NCBI GenBank assembly: GCA_907165065.1
Contig: OU015523.1
Coordinates: 21,851,834 to 21,915,833 of the forward strand
Direction of reading: 5' to 3'
DNA length: 64,000 nt
DNA from: Caprimulgus europaeus
Lineage: Eukaryota; Chordata; Aves; Caprimulgiformes; Caprimulgidae
The translations under genes were made by a program, and so were the position numbers. The notes under the pieces were generated by a model. The model worked only from the letters and a program-made list of their open reading frames with translations. It had not been told where the DNA came from and searched no databases. Below, piece after piece: positions 36,545-49,600 of this stretch (within the stretch, counting starts at the first letter, position 1; the number at the start of each line of letters is the position of its first letter).

Positions 36545-36628
36545 ATTGTACGATAAACTAGATACCGTAATGATAATTTGAACAATGTACAACAAACTAG
36601 ATACAATAATGATAATTTGAACAATGTG
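36545..36628 (+). repeat. 39-bp tandem duplication
   Basis: Copy one starts TGTAC at 36547, copy two TGTAC at 36586. Both contain AAACTAGATAC and AATGATAATTTGAACAA, with a handful of differences. A local duplication that has since diverged slightly. Confidence 0.92.
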
Positions 36629-38435
36629 AGTATCCTATAGGGAAAAAGGCTGCTGATATTCTATACTTGTCTCCTACTTGTTAGCTGTTAACAATGGGGC
36701 TGTGATTCTCTACAAGGAACATATTCATTTATTTAAATGGCCAACCAAGTCAACAAGGTTGTGCTGAGTAGTTTAGGGCTGGTAATTTTGGTTTTGGTTT
36801 TGGGTGGTTGTCTTCCACCACCACCCCCCCAGACTTCTTTTCTTGGATTTGTGCGTGTCATGCATGGGAAGGTATGAAGGAAAAACAGCTATTCAGCAGA
36901 GACACATCCCACCCCTTTAATTAAGCTTTTCTTGGACTATGAGAAATCACTGGCAATGTGTAAATCCCATTTGTGGTTTTGTTTTTTTTTTATTTTAACA
37001 GATTCCTAAGTACTATATTAAGATACCTCAGTGATTAAATACGTATGAAAATAGTTGCACTAGTAAGTCACTGGATTCCGAAAAGGTTGGATGGCATTGG
37101 CACAGGGCCAATTAGAATTTTTTTTTTTCATTTAATTCCTTTCACCTAGAAGGCTCCTTAAGCATTAGGCAGAACCCAGTATGTGGCTAAGTTATTGCTC
37201 TAGTGTTCATCACACAAAAAGCACAGTCTTAGCATTTGTAAATTTTCTTCAGGGAGGTTTCTAATCTGGACAGCATTTGCGTTTGGGGATTACACCACAG
37301 TCTGTTCCCCACCACCTCCCCCTCTAACATGTAGGCCTTTCAACTTCTTCAAAGAAGTGGGGGAAAAGTAGGTTCTTTTATTAATAGCAGAAAACAAACC
37401 GACTGCTGGACTTCCGTGGCAGAGCTCACATAATGCAGCAGGGTGGGAACTGTAACAAAGAATGCTTGAATGCACTAAACGTATAGTGAAACCCATTTAC
37501 ATTCACTGATGGAGCTTAAAGTACAATAAGTGAGAACTTTAAAGTAGAAATAAGCAGGGCCATGAAAAGGCTTCAGTGAAGGTAGATACTTCTTGAAAAG
37601 TTTAGCACAGGATTTAATTTCAAATTCAAGTCTTTTCTAGCAAAATGTATTTCCTCATAATACAGCCTTTTACTAAAAGCATCTACATCAGATGAAGGTA
37701 AATCAGATGAAGGGAGTATCTTCAATGCATAAAGAAGTAGATTCTCTTTATCCTATTTATTCACTGATTTTCATACAAGTGAGACAGTTAGCACTGGAAA
37801 AGTCTTCATGGTTCACTGTTCCTCTGTACTCTCTGTCCTCTGCAAACTGCCTTTGATGTGAAAGAAACAACTTTGTGTCTAGCAAAAAGTTTGATTGTGG
37901 GATCCTCCCATGATTTCTACTTCTCTCTGCTTTTAAAATTTATGTGTGGATGTTGGTATAGGTATGAGTTAATTGTTTTTTTCTGCTAAAGGTTATTCTG
38001 TGAAATGAAAATACAATATTACTAGTGAGTAGCTGTCACCTCTCACCTTTTCTTTTCTTCCACCATGGTAATCATCTTTTTACTTCAGCCCCTTCCACAG
38101 CCCCACCGTAAGACCCTACAAGATGCCAGCTTTGTTCTCCTAAGTGTTTGAATTAGCCTTGCTCCCACTTCTTGCATTTGTCTCTGTGATGGTTCTTCAT
38201 CCTGAACATGAAGGTCATATGAATTGGCCCTACCTGTAACATTTTCAGAATCTGCATCCCCTCCTTTGGACCTGTTCAGAAACCACCAGTTGCCAGAGGT
38301 TACACATTAGGTTGCTAGTTGCAGTATTCTGCAGAAAACTCTTGTTAATTTTCTTCTGAAAAATGGCATGATAGCCCTGATCACTGCACAGTCAGAAGAT
38401 AGGATCATTTGTGGAACGTTAGATTAATAACTGTA
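36629..38435. other. No gene seen; AT-rich DNA
   Basis: Contains a GGTTTT-rich stretch next to a CCACCACC run near 36785-36831 and a short repeated word ATCAGATGAAGG near 37690-37716. No gene. Confidence 0.55.
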
Positions 38436-38439
38436 ATTT

Positions 38440-38500
38440 AGGAGGAGGGGGGCGGAGCACAGAAGAGTACGGAAGAGAGCAGCTTTCTACTGCTCTCTTC
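38440..38500. promoter_or_regulatory. GC box beside a perfect 11-bp hairpin
   Basis: A GGGGGGCGGAGC string (about 38446-38457) matches an Sp1 GC box. It is followed by GAAGAGAGCAG (38472-38482) paired perfectly with CTGCTCTCTTC (38490-38500) over a 7-nt loop. No TATA box, initiator or gene downstream is convincing, so the promoter reading is weak. Confidence 0.25.
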
Positions 38501-40223
38501 AGCAGAGGTACTTTCTGCTAGTGATGCATATGAAATATTTGCTACCAGCATTTAGTCTGATTCACAGAAGTTTTGATGATTGGTCCTTACCCTCAAGGAG
38601 CCTAGTTCTGCTTTCGGTGTACAGCAGGCAGGCAGTTCTGCTCCATAGACCCTCGCAGCAGCTGGTTGTCTGCGGGGAGCAACAGCTATGCCTAGCACCT
38701 CGTCCTCCACGTCCATGCAGGGCCTCAATGACATGGACATCAGCTTTTAGCAAGCCTGGCGTGTGAAATGGCCAGGGCAGCCATTTTGTGGTGAGATTTA
38801 CAGCTTTTCACTACAAGTGGAGGGTTCATCTCTCTGTTGGGAAGATTTTTCATAAGTCTAAGTATACACAGTGCTTATAGCTCCTGCTTTTGTATTTATA
38901 TACACACACTGGAGTATTCAGAGAGTTAGATTTACTGTTAAATTTTAAATAAATCTAGGAGACCACACTTTTCTGGTTTTTATTATGTCATTATTTTGCA
39001 TATCAATTTTCAAATTTATGCCTTTTTCTGAAATAGACGAGTATGGTCAAAATGCTGATGTTTTGGGAGTCATTGGGCACCCAGTTCTAAAACAGTGACT
39101 GGATGTTTAAAAGTGAAACAAGTTGCCCATGCAATGTTGGAAAGCCCTTCCAACTGACTCAGAGGGTTAGATTTCTTGTGGGTGTTGCTGGTATCTGAGT
39201 GTTGAGCTTTGGTAGGCTTTTATGAGTTAATAAATTCCAAAGGCTGCATTTTGGCTTTCTGCAATTTGGTAATCATTCCCTAAATGCTAGTGGGAAATCA
39301 AAGTTACTGCATGCAATAACTAACACTTTTAAAAACCTTTCAAATGTTTCCAAACTGCCACCTATATGCTTTTCTTTCCTGCATCAGTAGCCAAAGATTT
39401 AGGGTCACTTCCTGGCAACCAGCGTGATTGCAGACAGTTCCCTCGAGCTCCATTTCATGAGTCAACCTTTACTTTCCTTCCCTGGTACTTGCCTTGTGTT
39501 GTCCAGGCAGACTGTGAGCTCTTTTGTGTGAGGACCACCACTCACTAGCTGGGAGCACGGTGACCACAATATAATGCAAATATTAGCAAAGCACTCAGTG
39601 GCCAGTAGGAGGTCCTGATTTACTATGGTAGTGTGAGGAGACATTTTATACATTTCTTTTGCAATGCTCTTTGTGCTCTTTGTTCTTTGGGTGTTCACAG
39701 CAACTTACTGTGGTGGCTGGGAAGAGAGAGGAGCACATCTGAACAAGGTATGGGATTTCACATCCCAATATTCTTCTAGTGTCTCTTCAACTTTGTTTTG
39801 GCATCTACATATACTTATTTTTTTTCAGATTAATATTTTTAATGGTCCTAATGACCTTCTGCAATAGCTAGTACGAAAAAAAAAAACATGTGAAGGAGTA
39901 GCTCCAAAGAGCATCACTGGGGTCAGCATTTTTCTACAAAGCAGTCTTATGAGTGTCTCAATTCTGTAAGATCTTACTATGGCTAAAAAATACTTAAGCT
40001 GGCATCCAGCTGAGATGATGAAGTGACAGCAGATCTTAATATCTGCAGTAGTCTTCTCAGACAACTTGCAGATTCTCCTGCCCTGTGGTAAAACCTGTGG
40101 CCAAATGCCACCCTGTACCGTCTCTGCTTATAGGTACCATCTGCAGCTCCCTGAACCAGGAAGCATGGTACCACACAAGGCTTGCACCTTACATTCACTA
40201 GGCAAAGAAGACAGCCACATATC
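38501..40223. other. No gene seen
   Basis: Short overlapping frames near 38521-38766 and 39366-39867 have no recognisable motifs. Confidence 0.5.
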
Positions 40224-40290
40224 TACTTTTTCCTTTCCCTCCTTTTTCCTCCCCCTTACCTCCTCTCCTGCTCTCCTCCTTTGTGTCTCC
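40224..40290 (+). repeat. Polypyrimidine tract
   Basis: About 67 bp almost entirely C and T on the plus strand. Confidence 0.8.
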
Positions 40291-40917
40291 CACACATAGC
40301 AAGAAATATCACATGTCCGCTGCCAAGGCAAACTCGATCATCTAGTCTGACTTCCTCCATAAAACATGCCAAAGCATTCACCAAGCAACTCCCATATCAA
40401 CACCAACAATTTCTGTTTGGTTAGCGTGTATATTTAGGATTTGGGATGGCAGACAATCCATAATAACCCCGGGAACAGTGTCCCAGTAGTGTATTACATC
40501 ACTATTAAAAACATAGGCTTTGTTTCTAGTTGGAATGTGTTTAGCATCAGCTTCCAGCTACTGACAAATTTTCTGACAATTTTTAAATGGTCATTTGCTT
40601 TCACCTCTTATAATTTTCATAGAAAAACTAATGAGACTGTCTTCACTGTCTTCCTGTAAGTTAAGTTTTTGGGAAGATCGGATCCCGTTGCTTGCTCTTG
40701 TTGAACCGTTCCCATTTTGTCAATATCCTCTGCAAATACTAATACTAGAATGAGCTATCTAATGTCAGGAGTATTATTAGATTTGCTAGTAATTCCTCTT
40801 TTCTTTTGTTTGATTTATATACCTTCTAGATTCTCTCCTTCACTCCACTGTACTGAGGCCACAAGTATAGATGAAGGAACAGAGAAATAGATTTGAAAAA
40901 GTCTTATCTGAGCTACT
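40291..40917. other. No gene seen
   Basis: Unique AT-rich DNA. Confidence 0.55.
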
Positions 40918-41005
40918 TGAAGGTGCCCAATTCCAGCTAAAATTAGTAGGAGTAAGCACCTAAACTGTTAAGTGCTTCTGTTATTCAAGTAAAACTTTAC
41001 GTCAA
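40918..41005. mobile_element. Possible old amniote interspersed repeat
   Basis: Contains GTGCCCAATTCC, GGAGTAAGCACCTAAA and ACGTCAATGGGAG in order. These resemble words of ancient repeats abundant in reptiles and birds. Too diverged to name. Confidence 0.3.
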
Positions 41006-42276
41006 TGGGAGAAATAACAGAATTAGCTTATCAGTGTTTGATTAAATACTAGCCAGATAATTTTTAACCTTCATTAATATATTTATTGAATAAATTGTGT
41101 TTAGCTTCAGAAGGAAATGACAGCAGCTGTATTATTCTTTTATGATTTGAAAACTTACTTGGTTTCAGCATATTCTGTGCTTCTACTATACTCAGTTTAC
41201 AGAAATAGATCCTACAGATGGATTAAAACATACCCATGTGTTGAAACAAGGCAATCAATCTTACATTTTACAGGTATTCATCCAAACAGCTAGGATATAG
41301 CTATCTAAAGAATTATTTTAACTTCGTGGAAGTTCCGTAACCTACTCCCTTCACAAGGCTTATTTTTGTGATCTCAGTAAATCTTCAAGCCTGTATGTTT
41401 TAGCATTTTTCTATCACGGGTTTGGGGAGGAGGGGTGTGCAAAGACTGATCCTAGATAGGCAATGCAAGTTCATTAAGACAGGAGAAGGCAGCCTTTCCA
41501 GACACAGCAGTACAGTTCCAGACAGTCACCTGAGTATTATCGCTTTGTCTCAACTATAAATCACAGTCTGGTAATGGCCAAGGCTGACACCTCAACATTT
41601 TCAAGAAGAGTAAAAGACCTGATTTGAATGGAAATCAATTTCATTGCACAAATCTTGGGATACTACTCCAAACCTGGTCTTTTTCTTTTTTGTGTCTTAT
41701 TCAGAATTTCCAAAATCTTGATAAAGGATTTGTTGTGTTATACGGTGACTTTCATTTCCTATGTACAGTTTAAAATTACAGAAATATGCGTGTGTAAGCA
41801 GTGCATCATGGGATCTGGTTCCACGTAGGCGTGGGAAAGAAACACCCTTTTCTGACAGCCTGTTGAAAGTGATGGGCACAGTTCCTTTGGCTGACAGTGC
41901 ATCTTAAACTATTTTACCTTTTCACCACCTCCACAGGCAGTAGCTAGCCTGCACTGGAAGGAAGGAAACGCACAGCTCAGAGTGTATGATCTCCCAGCCC
42001 TGCTCCCCAGAATGGGAATTGCCTGTGGGGTGCTCCAAAAGGGTGGCAGTGCTGGTACACTGAGACTTCCTGTTGTGCAATGAATTTTCACGCTTGTAAC
42101 TGCCTATCTGCACCCAAAATAGCCCAGAATTTCTAAAAATGTCTGCTGCACTTTTTATTATTTGAATACAGAAAAAGAAATCCCATGTGAATGGAATTAA
42201 AACTGCTTCTTTTATTTTTTTTTTCTTTTGCCTGATCTGTAAAAACGTACTATAAAGCAAGATATTCCCCGTTCAG
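41006..42276. other. No gene seen
   Basis: AT-rich. A T-rich tract precedes the open frame that starts near 42277. Overlapping minus-strand frames near 41909-42260 carry no known motif. Confidence 0.5.
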
Positions 42277-42840
42277 GGAGGGAGAGGAATGAGCTTAACA
42301 ATTGTAGCACTCAGTGCTGTTGCACTAACAACTGTAAGTAAATACAATCCAAAACTTGTGTTGCTCCAACTGTCTGATATGTACCACAAGAGCTTCTTTG
42401 GGGGAAGGCTGACTCGTTGTGTCACAGACGAGTTAGTGCATGTAGCCACTGCCCCAGCTGAAGGCTTTGAGGTAGCATCAGACCTTCCAGGTCTAAAAAC
42501 AATCCTGAAATACTCTTTCCAATTGTTGCATGAGAAGTTACCACACTCTGCAAAAATTTCAGTTTTCTTACTTGACAAACCAAAACAATCTAGAGGACAC
42601 TGGTTAAAAAATGGGGAGGAAGATGGTGTAATGTAACGCATATATGAGACTCTAAGCCAAATGAGTAAGCTGTGCCTAAATTTGCCAACAGATACAGTCC
42701 TGTATGAAGCTGAAAAAGGAAAAATGTCCTTAGCCTACAGAGGATTAAAAATGCCTGATAGACATTTCATGTTTAAGCCCCTTAAACAGGATAGTGTGAA
42801 ACATGTAGTGATGTCTATAGCAACAGGTGTGAAATCAAAG
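42277..42840 (+). pseudogene. Unrecognised, nearly open reading frame with splice-like borders
   Basis: One plus-strand frame stays open from 42256 to 42882 apart from a single TAA at 42634-42636. It comprises an ATG-led run of 115 codons (42289-42636) and, in the same frame, a second run of 73 codons (42661-42882). A CAG acceptor-like site ends at 42276 and a strong donor, AAAG|GTAAGT, lies at 42840/42841. The interval between them is 564 bp, a whole number of codons. The peptide has ordinary globular composition, with segments such as LPGLKTILKYSF and MPDRHFMFKPLK, but I recognise no family. The opposite strand is also open (42273-42641), so chance openness must be allowed for. Options: a decayed gene or transposon exon, a pseudogene, or a coincidence. 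Product unknown. Confidence 0.3.
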
Positions 42841-45800
42841 GTAAGTATTTATCTTTTTATGTCTCTCTTGCATGCTGCATAATGCTCCTGAAATACCTCT
42901 AATAACCTCATTAAAACCATGCATGTATAACACAGCCCTAGTGCATCAAATGACTTTCAGAGGCCGTAACTATGTGCCTAATAGACACTGTCCGTTGGCT
43001 TTATCACAATACATCTTCAGGAGCAGCAAAAGACAGGGTACTGGTGTGGAAAAAAATGCTAACAACCTAGCAAATTGCTAGCACCTAACCTAGAATCTTT
43101 TCTCTCTGACAATAGCCAGTAGCACATGGCCAGGGAAAAGGATAAGATCAGGACAAGTATAGCATTACTTCTCTGTTGTGCTTTCCTGTCTCCTGCAGAC
43201 TGTAATACAGTGACTAATAGGTGGTGCCAACCTGTTTAAGCACCCTTGGCAGATTTTTTTCCTTTCTTCTATGCATTTGTTTAATTACTTCTGCTTTAAT
43301 TGTATGAAGCCTTTTGGTATCATAACAATGGTATGGTATATTTTCTTGATTACAAATATATCCATGTTCTGCAGATCCATTTGTGACTGAGGACTGAGAA
43401 AATGTTGGAGCACTGTGTAAGTGGTTTGCATGGATTTCCAAGGTGTAACACCTCTGTGCAACCTGCATCATTACGCTTTCCTAATTTGTTTTCTCTAAGT
43501 GTTTTCTTGACAGGTAGAATTTGTAATGAGCAGTTCTATGACAGATTTTACCTGGGGCCAATGTTTTTTTTCACTATATGTGTAGGTTATTGGCAAACTT
43601 TTTCAGACACACACTGTTCTGTACAACGGAGAGGATTTTAAGGTGATTTAGATCAGAACTGTGACATTTGGCACTGTCTTATTCCCATGATTGTTTTTAT
43701 CAGTGCAAATCATGCCCTGGAAGACAGAAGCATCTTGCAGCCTTGTAGTTTCCATAAAGGAATGCTTTGGCCTTGTTAAAGTCAAGGGGAGCTTTTGTCA
43801 TTGGCTTAATCTGCTAAGATGTCATCATCAGATTCAGATGTTTTGAAGAGTGGCCACCATCCTTACAAAACACCTAGACTGTTTCAACTCACAAAAAGCT
43901 CCATACTATAAGCTTGATCCGTTTGTACTTAACATATCCCCAAGTTTCATGAGGAACAGTGTAATGCACACTGGAAGGCAGTTACCATAGCAGACCTTGT
44001 CAGAACACCATACCTACTGAGTCATGGAAAATCATCTATATTAGCAGACTGAAAGGTTCTGTTTAGAATTGTGCAAAGAAATATAACATTTAGCTAGTTT
44101 GCTCAGGATCTAAAAACTGCAACAAAAATAGAAACAAATCTAGTGGCCTCACTGTGTATCATTTAACACAATGAAAAAGTATCCTGGCATATTTTTAATG
44201 GAACATGGGTTTAAATATTAAGAGTTGAGTCTAAACAAAGATTTTAGCTTTTAATATAGCAGATTTATTGGATGATTCATGTAGACTGCACATGAGTTTT
44301 TTTAAAGTAACTGTAGCATCACAATTTGTAAATTGTGTGATTTTACTAAAGACTCTTTCTGAAGTAATTCACAGTCCCCATGTTTAAGAGAGTTGCTGGG
44401 TTCTTATTTCATAACCAAAATTTAATATCTAATAGTAAGTGCTGATTTTAGGAGGATTAGATCAGGTAAAACTACCTTGCTGTATAATGCCAGTTTATTA
44501 GGACATACTAATAATCAAAATTGATTTATATGGTTACATGATATTTCTTTCAGACTTGACTGCATAGTAAGAAACTTTGAATTTAATGTTAATTGTTCAG
44601 TACAGTAGTGACCAATCTACGTAAGAAAATCTAGTTCACCCAGTATGACTAGGACAAAATAGGTCCCCTTTGCCTAGTCATTTAAGATATGTAAAAGAAG
44701 AGTGGCAACACTTTTTCCCTATTTGATACTGGGATGTCTAACTAAACAATACAGTGCAAAAGCAAGCTGTCTGCTTTATAGTCAGCTCAGAAAAGAAATA
44801 AGCTTTCAGTCTAGCTAGCCATTGTGCCTGGTGCATAGATCTAACCTGGCTATGCTGAGGGGTGGTCAGTGCAGCAGCAAGCCCAAGCTACTAAGCCCTC
44901 TGGCAAGGTGGGGGACATCAGTCCGCGTAGCCCTGCAAGCATCCTTGGAGTGCAGGGCTCAACTGTCTCTGTCTCTGTCTGCGGGACACCTCCTCTAGGG
45001 CTCACTCACAGTTTTTGTACGATCATGTGTTAGAACCAGTAAAACTTACTTGTCCTAGTGATAGCAACTGATAAATTTAGTACCTAGGACTTCAGAAGAG
45101 CCATAAATCATTAGAAATGATTAGAAAATGTAGAGAAGATATGCTGTTTGCCTTAGGGCATCCTACTGGTGCCATTCCAGGAGACTGTCTGCCAGACTCA
45201 TATATATGTCTCAGATACTCCAAGACATCACAAAGGGCAAGACACCTACACGTAGGAAACCAAGTCCTTGATTACCTGTCACATTCCACTGGACTCTCAT
45301 GAGCTTCACAAACTACATATTTTGTTCAAAAAGGTATCTCTCTTCAAATATTCCAGTGTGACTATCACAACCAGTTTCATTTTTGTAATTTATATTTTCA
45401 GAGGGAAGTTGGATAAAAGCACAGCTTAGTGAAATAAGTCAGTGGATACTTGTGTGTAGCTCAGGTTTATGTAAGCTGGAGTTGCATACACAAGTACAAG
45501 CCAACATTTGACCACTATTACTGCTATAATGGACAGATCATAATTTCTCTTTTTTTACTTTATTTATTTTTTTTAAAGTTGATGTAAAAAGAACATTTAA
45601 TCAATAGCTGTCTATAATGTTTCTGCCATGACAAAATGGTGCTCTCATTTTTCATTAATTGGTCTTTTCCTACTGTTTTCTACAAGTGTCAGAAGATGAA
45701 CTGTGGCACACATCTGGATTTCAGCTGTGTAAACATATACTATGTCAGTACTTTATTTTCTCCTTTTCATAGCTGCAGCGAGCAGCAGTGTACAGTCTAG

Positions 45801-46543
45801 GGATTTGTTAGTGATAAATGTTCCGCTAACATCCCAGGTGAGGATGAAAAAGCTCAGGTCGTAACAGTGCTACCAGAAGCACAGTGACTAGAGGCAGCTC
45901 CATGTGCAGTGGCACCACAAACACACGCTGGGACTCTCTGCTTCAGCCCCTCTATGAGCCTGTCTTTCCTCAGCAGATCCATGTAATTGAGAGGGAAAGA
46001 GCAGTCCGCTGTTTTGGGAAATAGTGTCTCAGAGTGTTTGCAGGCTCAGATGGGAAACAAATACATCTGAGCAGCAAAGTCAAGAGTTTGCTCCTTATCC
46101 CATGTGCAAAGACCAGGGTGTTTATTTATTTTTTTTTTTAATGGAAGCAGAATTTCTGTTCCCTGTGCTGAACTGAATGTTGCCTTTTCCCAATAGTTTT
46201 TTCTCTTTTTTTTTTTTTTTTTGCATTATTTGCACACCTCTGGATTTCCTGTGAGAGCATTCTTTGCAGTAAAGATTCAGAGGCATGGTTAGAAAATTTA
46301 TCTCAAAAATGAGTTATCAGTTTACTGAGTTAGATCTTTGAAAGCTGAACAGTGCATTAAAGCCCGTTTCAAGCAGTTACAGAACACATTTTCCTAAAAA
46401 ATTTTTACACAATTTGAAGAGACTCAGCACATTTTCAGAAGCAAGTTGCTAAGATTTCAGAATCACAGAGCAAAATGAATGAAAAAAACAAGGTCATTTA
46501 TATTTTCCATGATGAAAATGAGGCCAAATTCATGACCAGCATA
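42841..46543. other. No gene seen; AT-rich DNA
   Basis: Frames at 42872-43081 and 43402-43641 are short and unmatched. A small CTGTCT repeat lies near 44962-44982, and a T run at 46206-46222. Confidence 0.5.
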
Positions 46544-46600
46544 ATCAGATTCAGGCCCACTGACTTTAGCAGACCTCACTTATGCCAAGTGTCAGACTGG
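46544..46600. mobile_element. Possible old amniote interspersed repeat scrap
   Basis: The words ATCAGATTCAGGCCCACTGA and CTCACTTATGCC resemble the end of the same old amniote repeat type suggested at 23408-23475. Short and diverged. Confidence 0.3.
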
Positions 46601-49600
46601 CTCATTGAAAAGAATACCATGGTCCCGCTTTGATCTATGTTACGGATAACAAAAGCTGTGCATGTATAGAATGGTCATGCTCAAATTCTCTATAGATACC
46701 AGACACCTCTACCACCTAAATCAAACTACTCACTGAACCTGGTGTTAATGGTAAGTGCTTACAAGATCAGGATGCTAGCCTCAAACAATATGGAGATATG
46801 GAGATATACATAATATGTTGTCTGTGGAATTTTGCAGGTTTTGAGTTGGTTTGTTGGGAGGTCTTTTTACGTCTTTTTTTTTCTTTAAAAAAAGCTAGAA
46901 TACCAATGACATATTGCTGAACTAATTTTCCTTTTTTCATTACTTATACAGCACTGTGCAGTAGCGATTGATACATAAGCCACTTCAGAAGGCACCATAC
47001 CTAAATGAGTATTTGTTATTCAGACAGCATTATTACTAGAATGAGAGCTTTTTTCTGAAAAAGCACTGCCAAATCTCTACTTCACTTACCCGGTCAGAAA
47101 AAAAAAAGCCTATGCAGGGTCAAAATATGAGGGCAATAATATTTCTTAATCACACTCTCAGGTTGGAAATGATTTTGCTATCCTAACCCCCTGGAATACT
47201 GACAATTTTTTAGAAGTCTCTCATAAAATTAGTAATGACAAGTACATTTTGAGTCTGAATAGCATGCCTGTGTGAGAGTCTGAAACCATGCAGTTTCTAG
47301 CATCTGGGGGTGAAGTCTCGCTGTTCAGCAAGCTGCTCTGGATAGCATGGAAAGCTCCGGCAGTGAACTGGAAACACCTATACAGAAGTGTCAATGGAAA
47401 TAAGTGGTTTATTTGGTTTAATTGTATTTTTCTGACCTTGATTTTTCATTTAAAATCTGTCTTTAATATGCACACACATGAACAGATATGTGTTCTTTCA
47501 TTAAATTCTGCTGACCTTTTTGACATCAAATCCACATCTCTGACCAAAATGATCAGGCATTGATTTTGTGGTCCTCACAGCAGTAAGCAGTATGTGCACA
47601 TAGATATATGCATTTCTGACTTTTTTTAATATGTATTTCAAAACACATGTTTTATTTTATGTTTGGTACGTGCTGGGAGGACAGGATCCCTCGTCCCATG
47701 ACTCCCAGGAGTGTAGGTCCATTGTGAAGCTCTGTGATCTGTTGTGTGTCTTGTGCAAGGGACCATGCTCAGGACATTTTGCCCAGGGCTTTAAACTTAT
47801 GTCTTCCATAACTTCATGCAGTTCAGACATGATAGTGTCCTTGCTCCACTAAACTTTTCCCTTGTGTGTAATGGCTTGTGGATGGAAGAAGAGGGAAGAG
47901 GGGAAGGTGACAGGCAAAACCAAGGGTCTGATGGGCATGTAGTGATTTTGGACTAGCAGGAAGCAGGTGCCTCTGCTCTCCAGCCCCCATATGCTTCTGA
48001 GTCCGTGTGTGTTGAGAGGGAAAAGAAAATGAATTCCCAGTTAGCCAGTTACTCCTGGTTTTTAGCTCAGAGCACACTGTAATTGCATTTTTCATTTCAG
48101 TAATTATAGAGGATATTAAAGTGGATAGACAGTTGTAGCAATCTGGCTCTTTAGACAGATCCACTTGTCCAAGATCAAATGGCTACAGCATACTTAGGGT
48201 TACAGTCTCCTTCTTTTCCTTCTTGTTCTCTACTGCAGTAGATTTTTTTTTCAGTGTTACCATGGCAATGCTATATCTGGCTGCCAGCTCTGTCGTAAGT
48301 TATTGAACTGAGACTGGCTTTTGGTTTAGCAGATAATTAGGTTCTGTCTCACAGGTTCATTTTCCTGTGACTGGGACGTGAATATGACCTACAGCTGGCC
48401 TCAATTTCAGTGTCACAGACAAAACTTTAACCCTTCCTAGTCTCGCCATTACTGTACCCACTATGGCAGTTGATGGTGATTGCAAACTCTTTCCCAGGGG
48501 TCTTGGACACAGCACACCCTCGTGAGTCCTTGGGGCTCGTTACCCAGGCTGTGCTAATCCCCAGTGAGGAGGGAGACAGCCCAGCTTGCATTCACATGCT
48601 GGGAGGGCAGGGGAAAGAGTATCGCTAGAACCAGATGAATATTGATTGTCTGGTATGTAGATTTGTTGGAAAGGTAAGTTCACTGCTTGATTAGTGACCC
48701 TTTAAATAATAGAAATGCAAAGGGTAGTGGCAGGCATTTTTTGTTTGACTCAGGAATACGAAATATTTACGAGTGGTCTGTTTGAGAGCACAGGGTCCTG
48801 TCTTCATCTGGTCGCTGCAGTGAGAGAGCAAAGCTACACGGAATCACCGTGTCATTTCCACATGTAACTCCCTGATTTTCCTTTTCTCCCTGGGCAAAGG
48901 AGGGATCCAGCCCGGGGGTGCTGGGCACCTGTCACGGCAGCCCGGCAGCCCCCAGCACCAGGCGCTGGGGTGGGTGCAGGCGGCACAGCCCCTCACCAGA
49001 CGGACCCTCGAGCTCGCATAATAAGTCCTGTGAAGCAGGAATAGCCACCATTTTCTTCAGCATGGTTCTCAGACCTGCTCTTTTCCAGTGTTTGTATGCA
49101 ACATAACATGGTCTTACAGTTTTAGCAATTACTAGCCAGGGCATAAACCCCTTTTCTCTCTATGGGAAAACCTTCAATAAAAGGTATCGATCAAAGGGAA
49201 ATTTCATGAGATTTCACTAGCAAGTATTTCCTTAACCTGTCCATGAGATGAGGCAGGTCTTTCCTACCCTGGAAAAAAGCAGGGAAGTTCTTCTCCCAAG
49301 GTCAGCAGATCCCAGAGGTTTTCCCAGAGAAGCACAAAACCATTGGTGTAAGAGTCATGTATCTGTTTTTCTGGGGCCATGGTTTCTTGCTATCTGACAG
49401 CACACACCATAGTGCTGCTGGGACTCACCCCATCTGTGTTTCCTATTGACAGTCTTCTTTCTAGGGAATGTCATAATGAAAAAAAAAAGAGGCTAGCTGC
49501 AGGAACTGATGGACTTCCATCACTATTCATCAAAGGGTTCTTGCATCGAGGGTATTCTCTGTGCGTGCTACAGATGTGTGGACGGAGATGCTGGCAGAGT

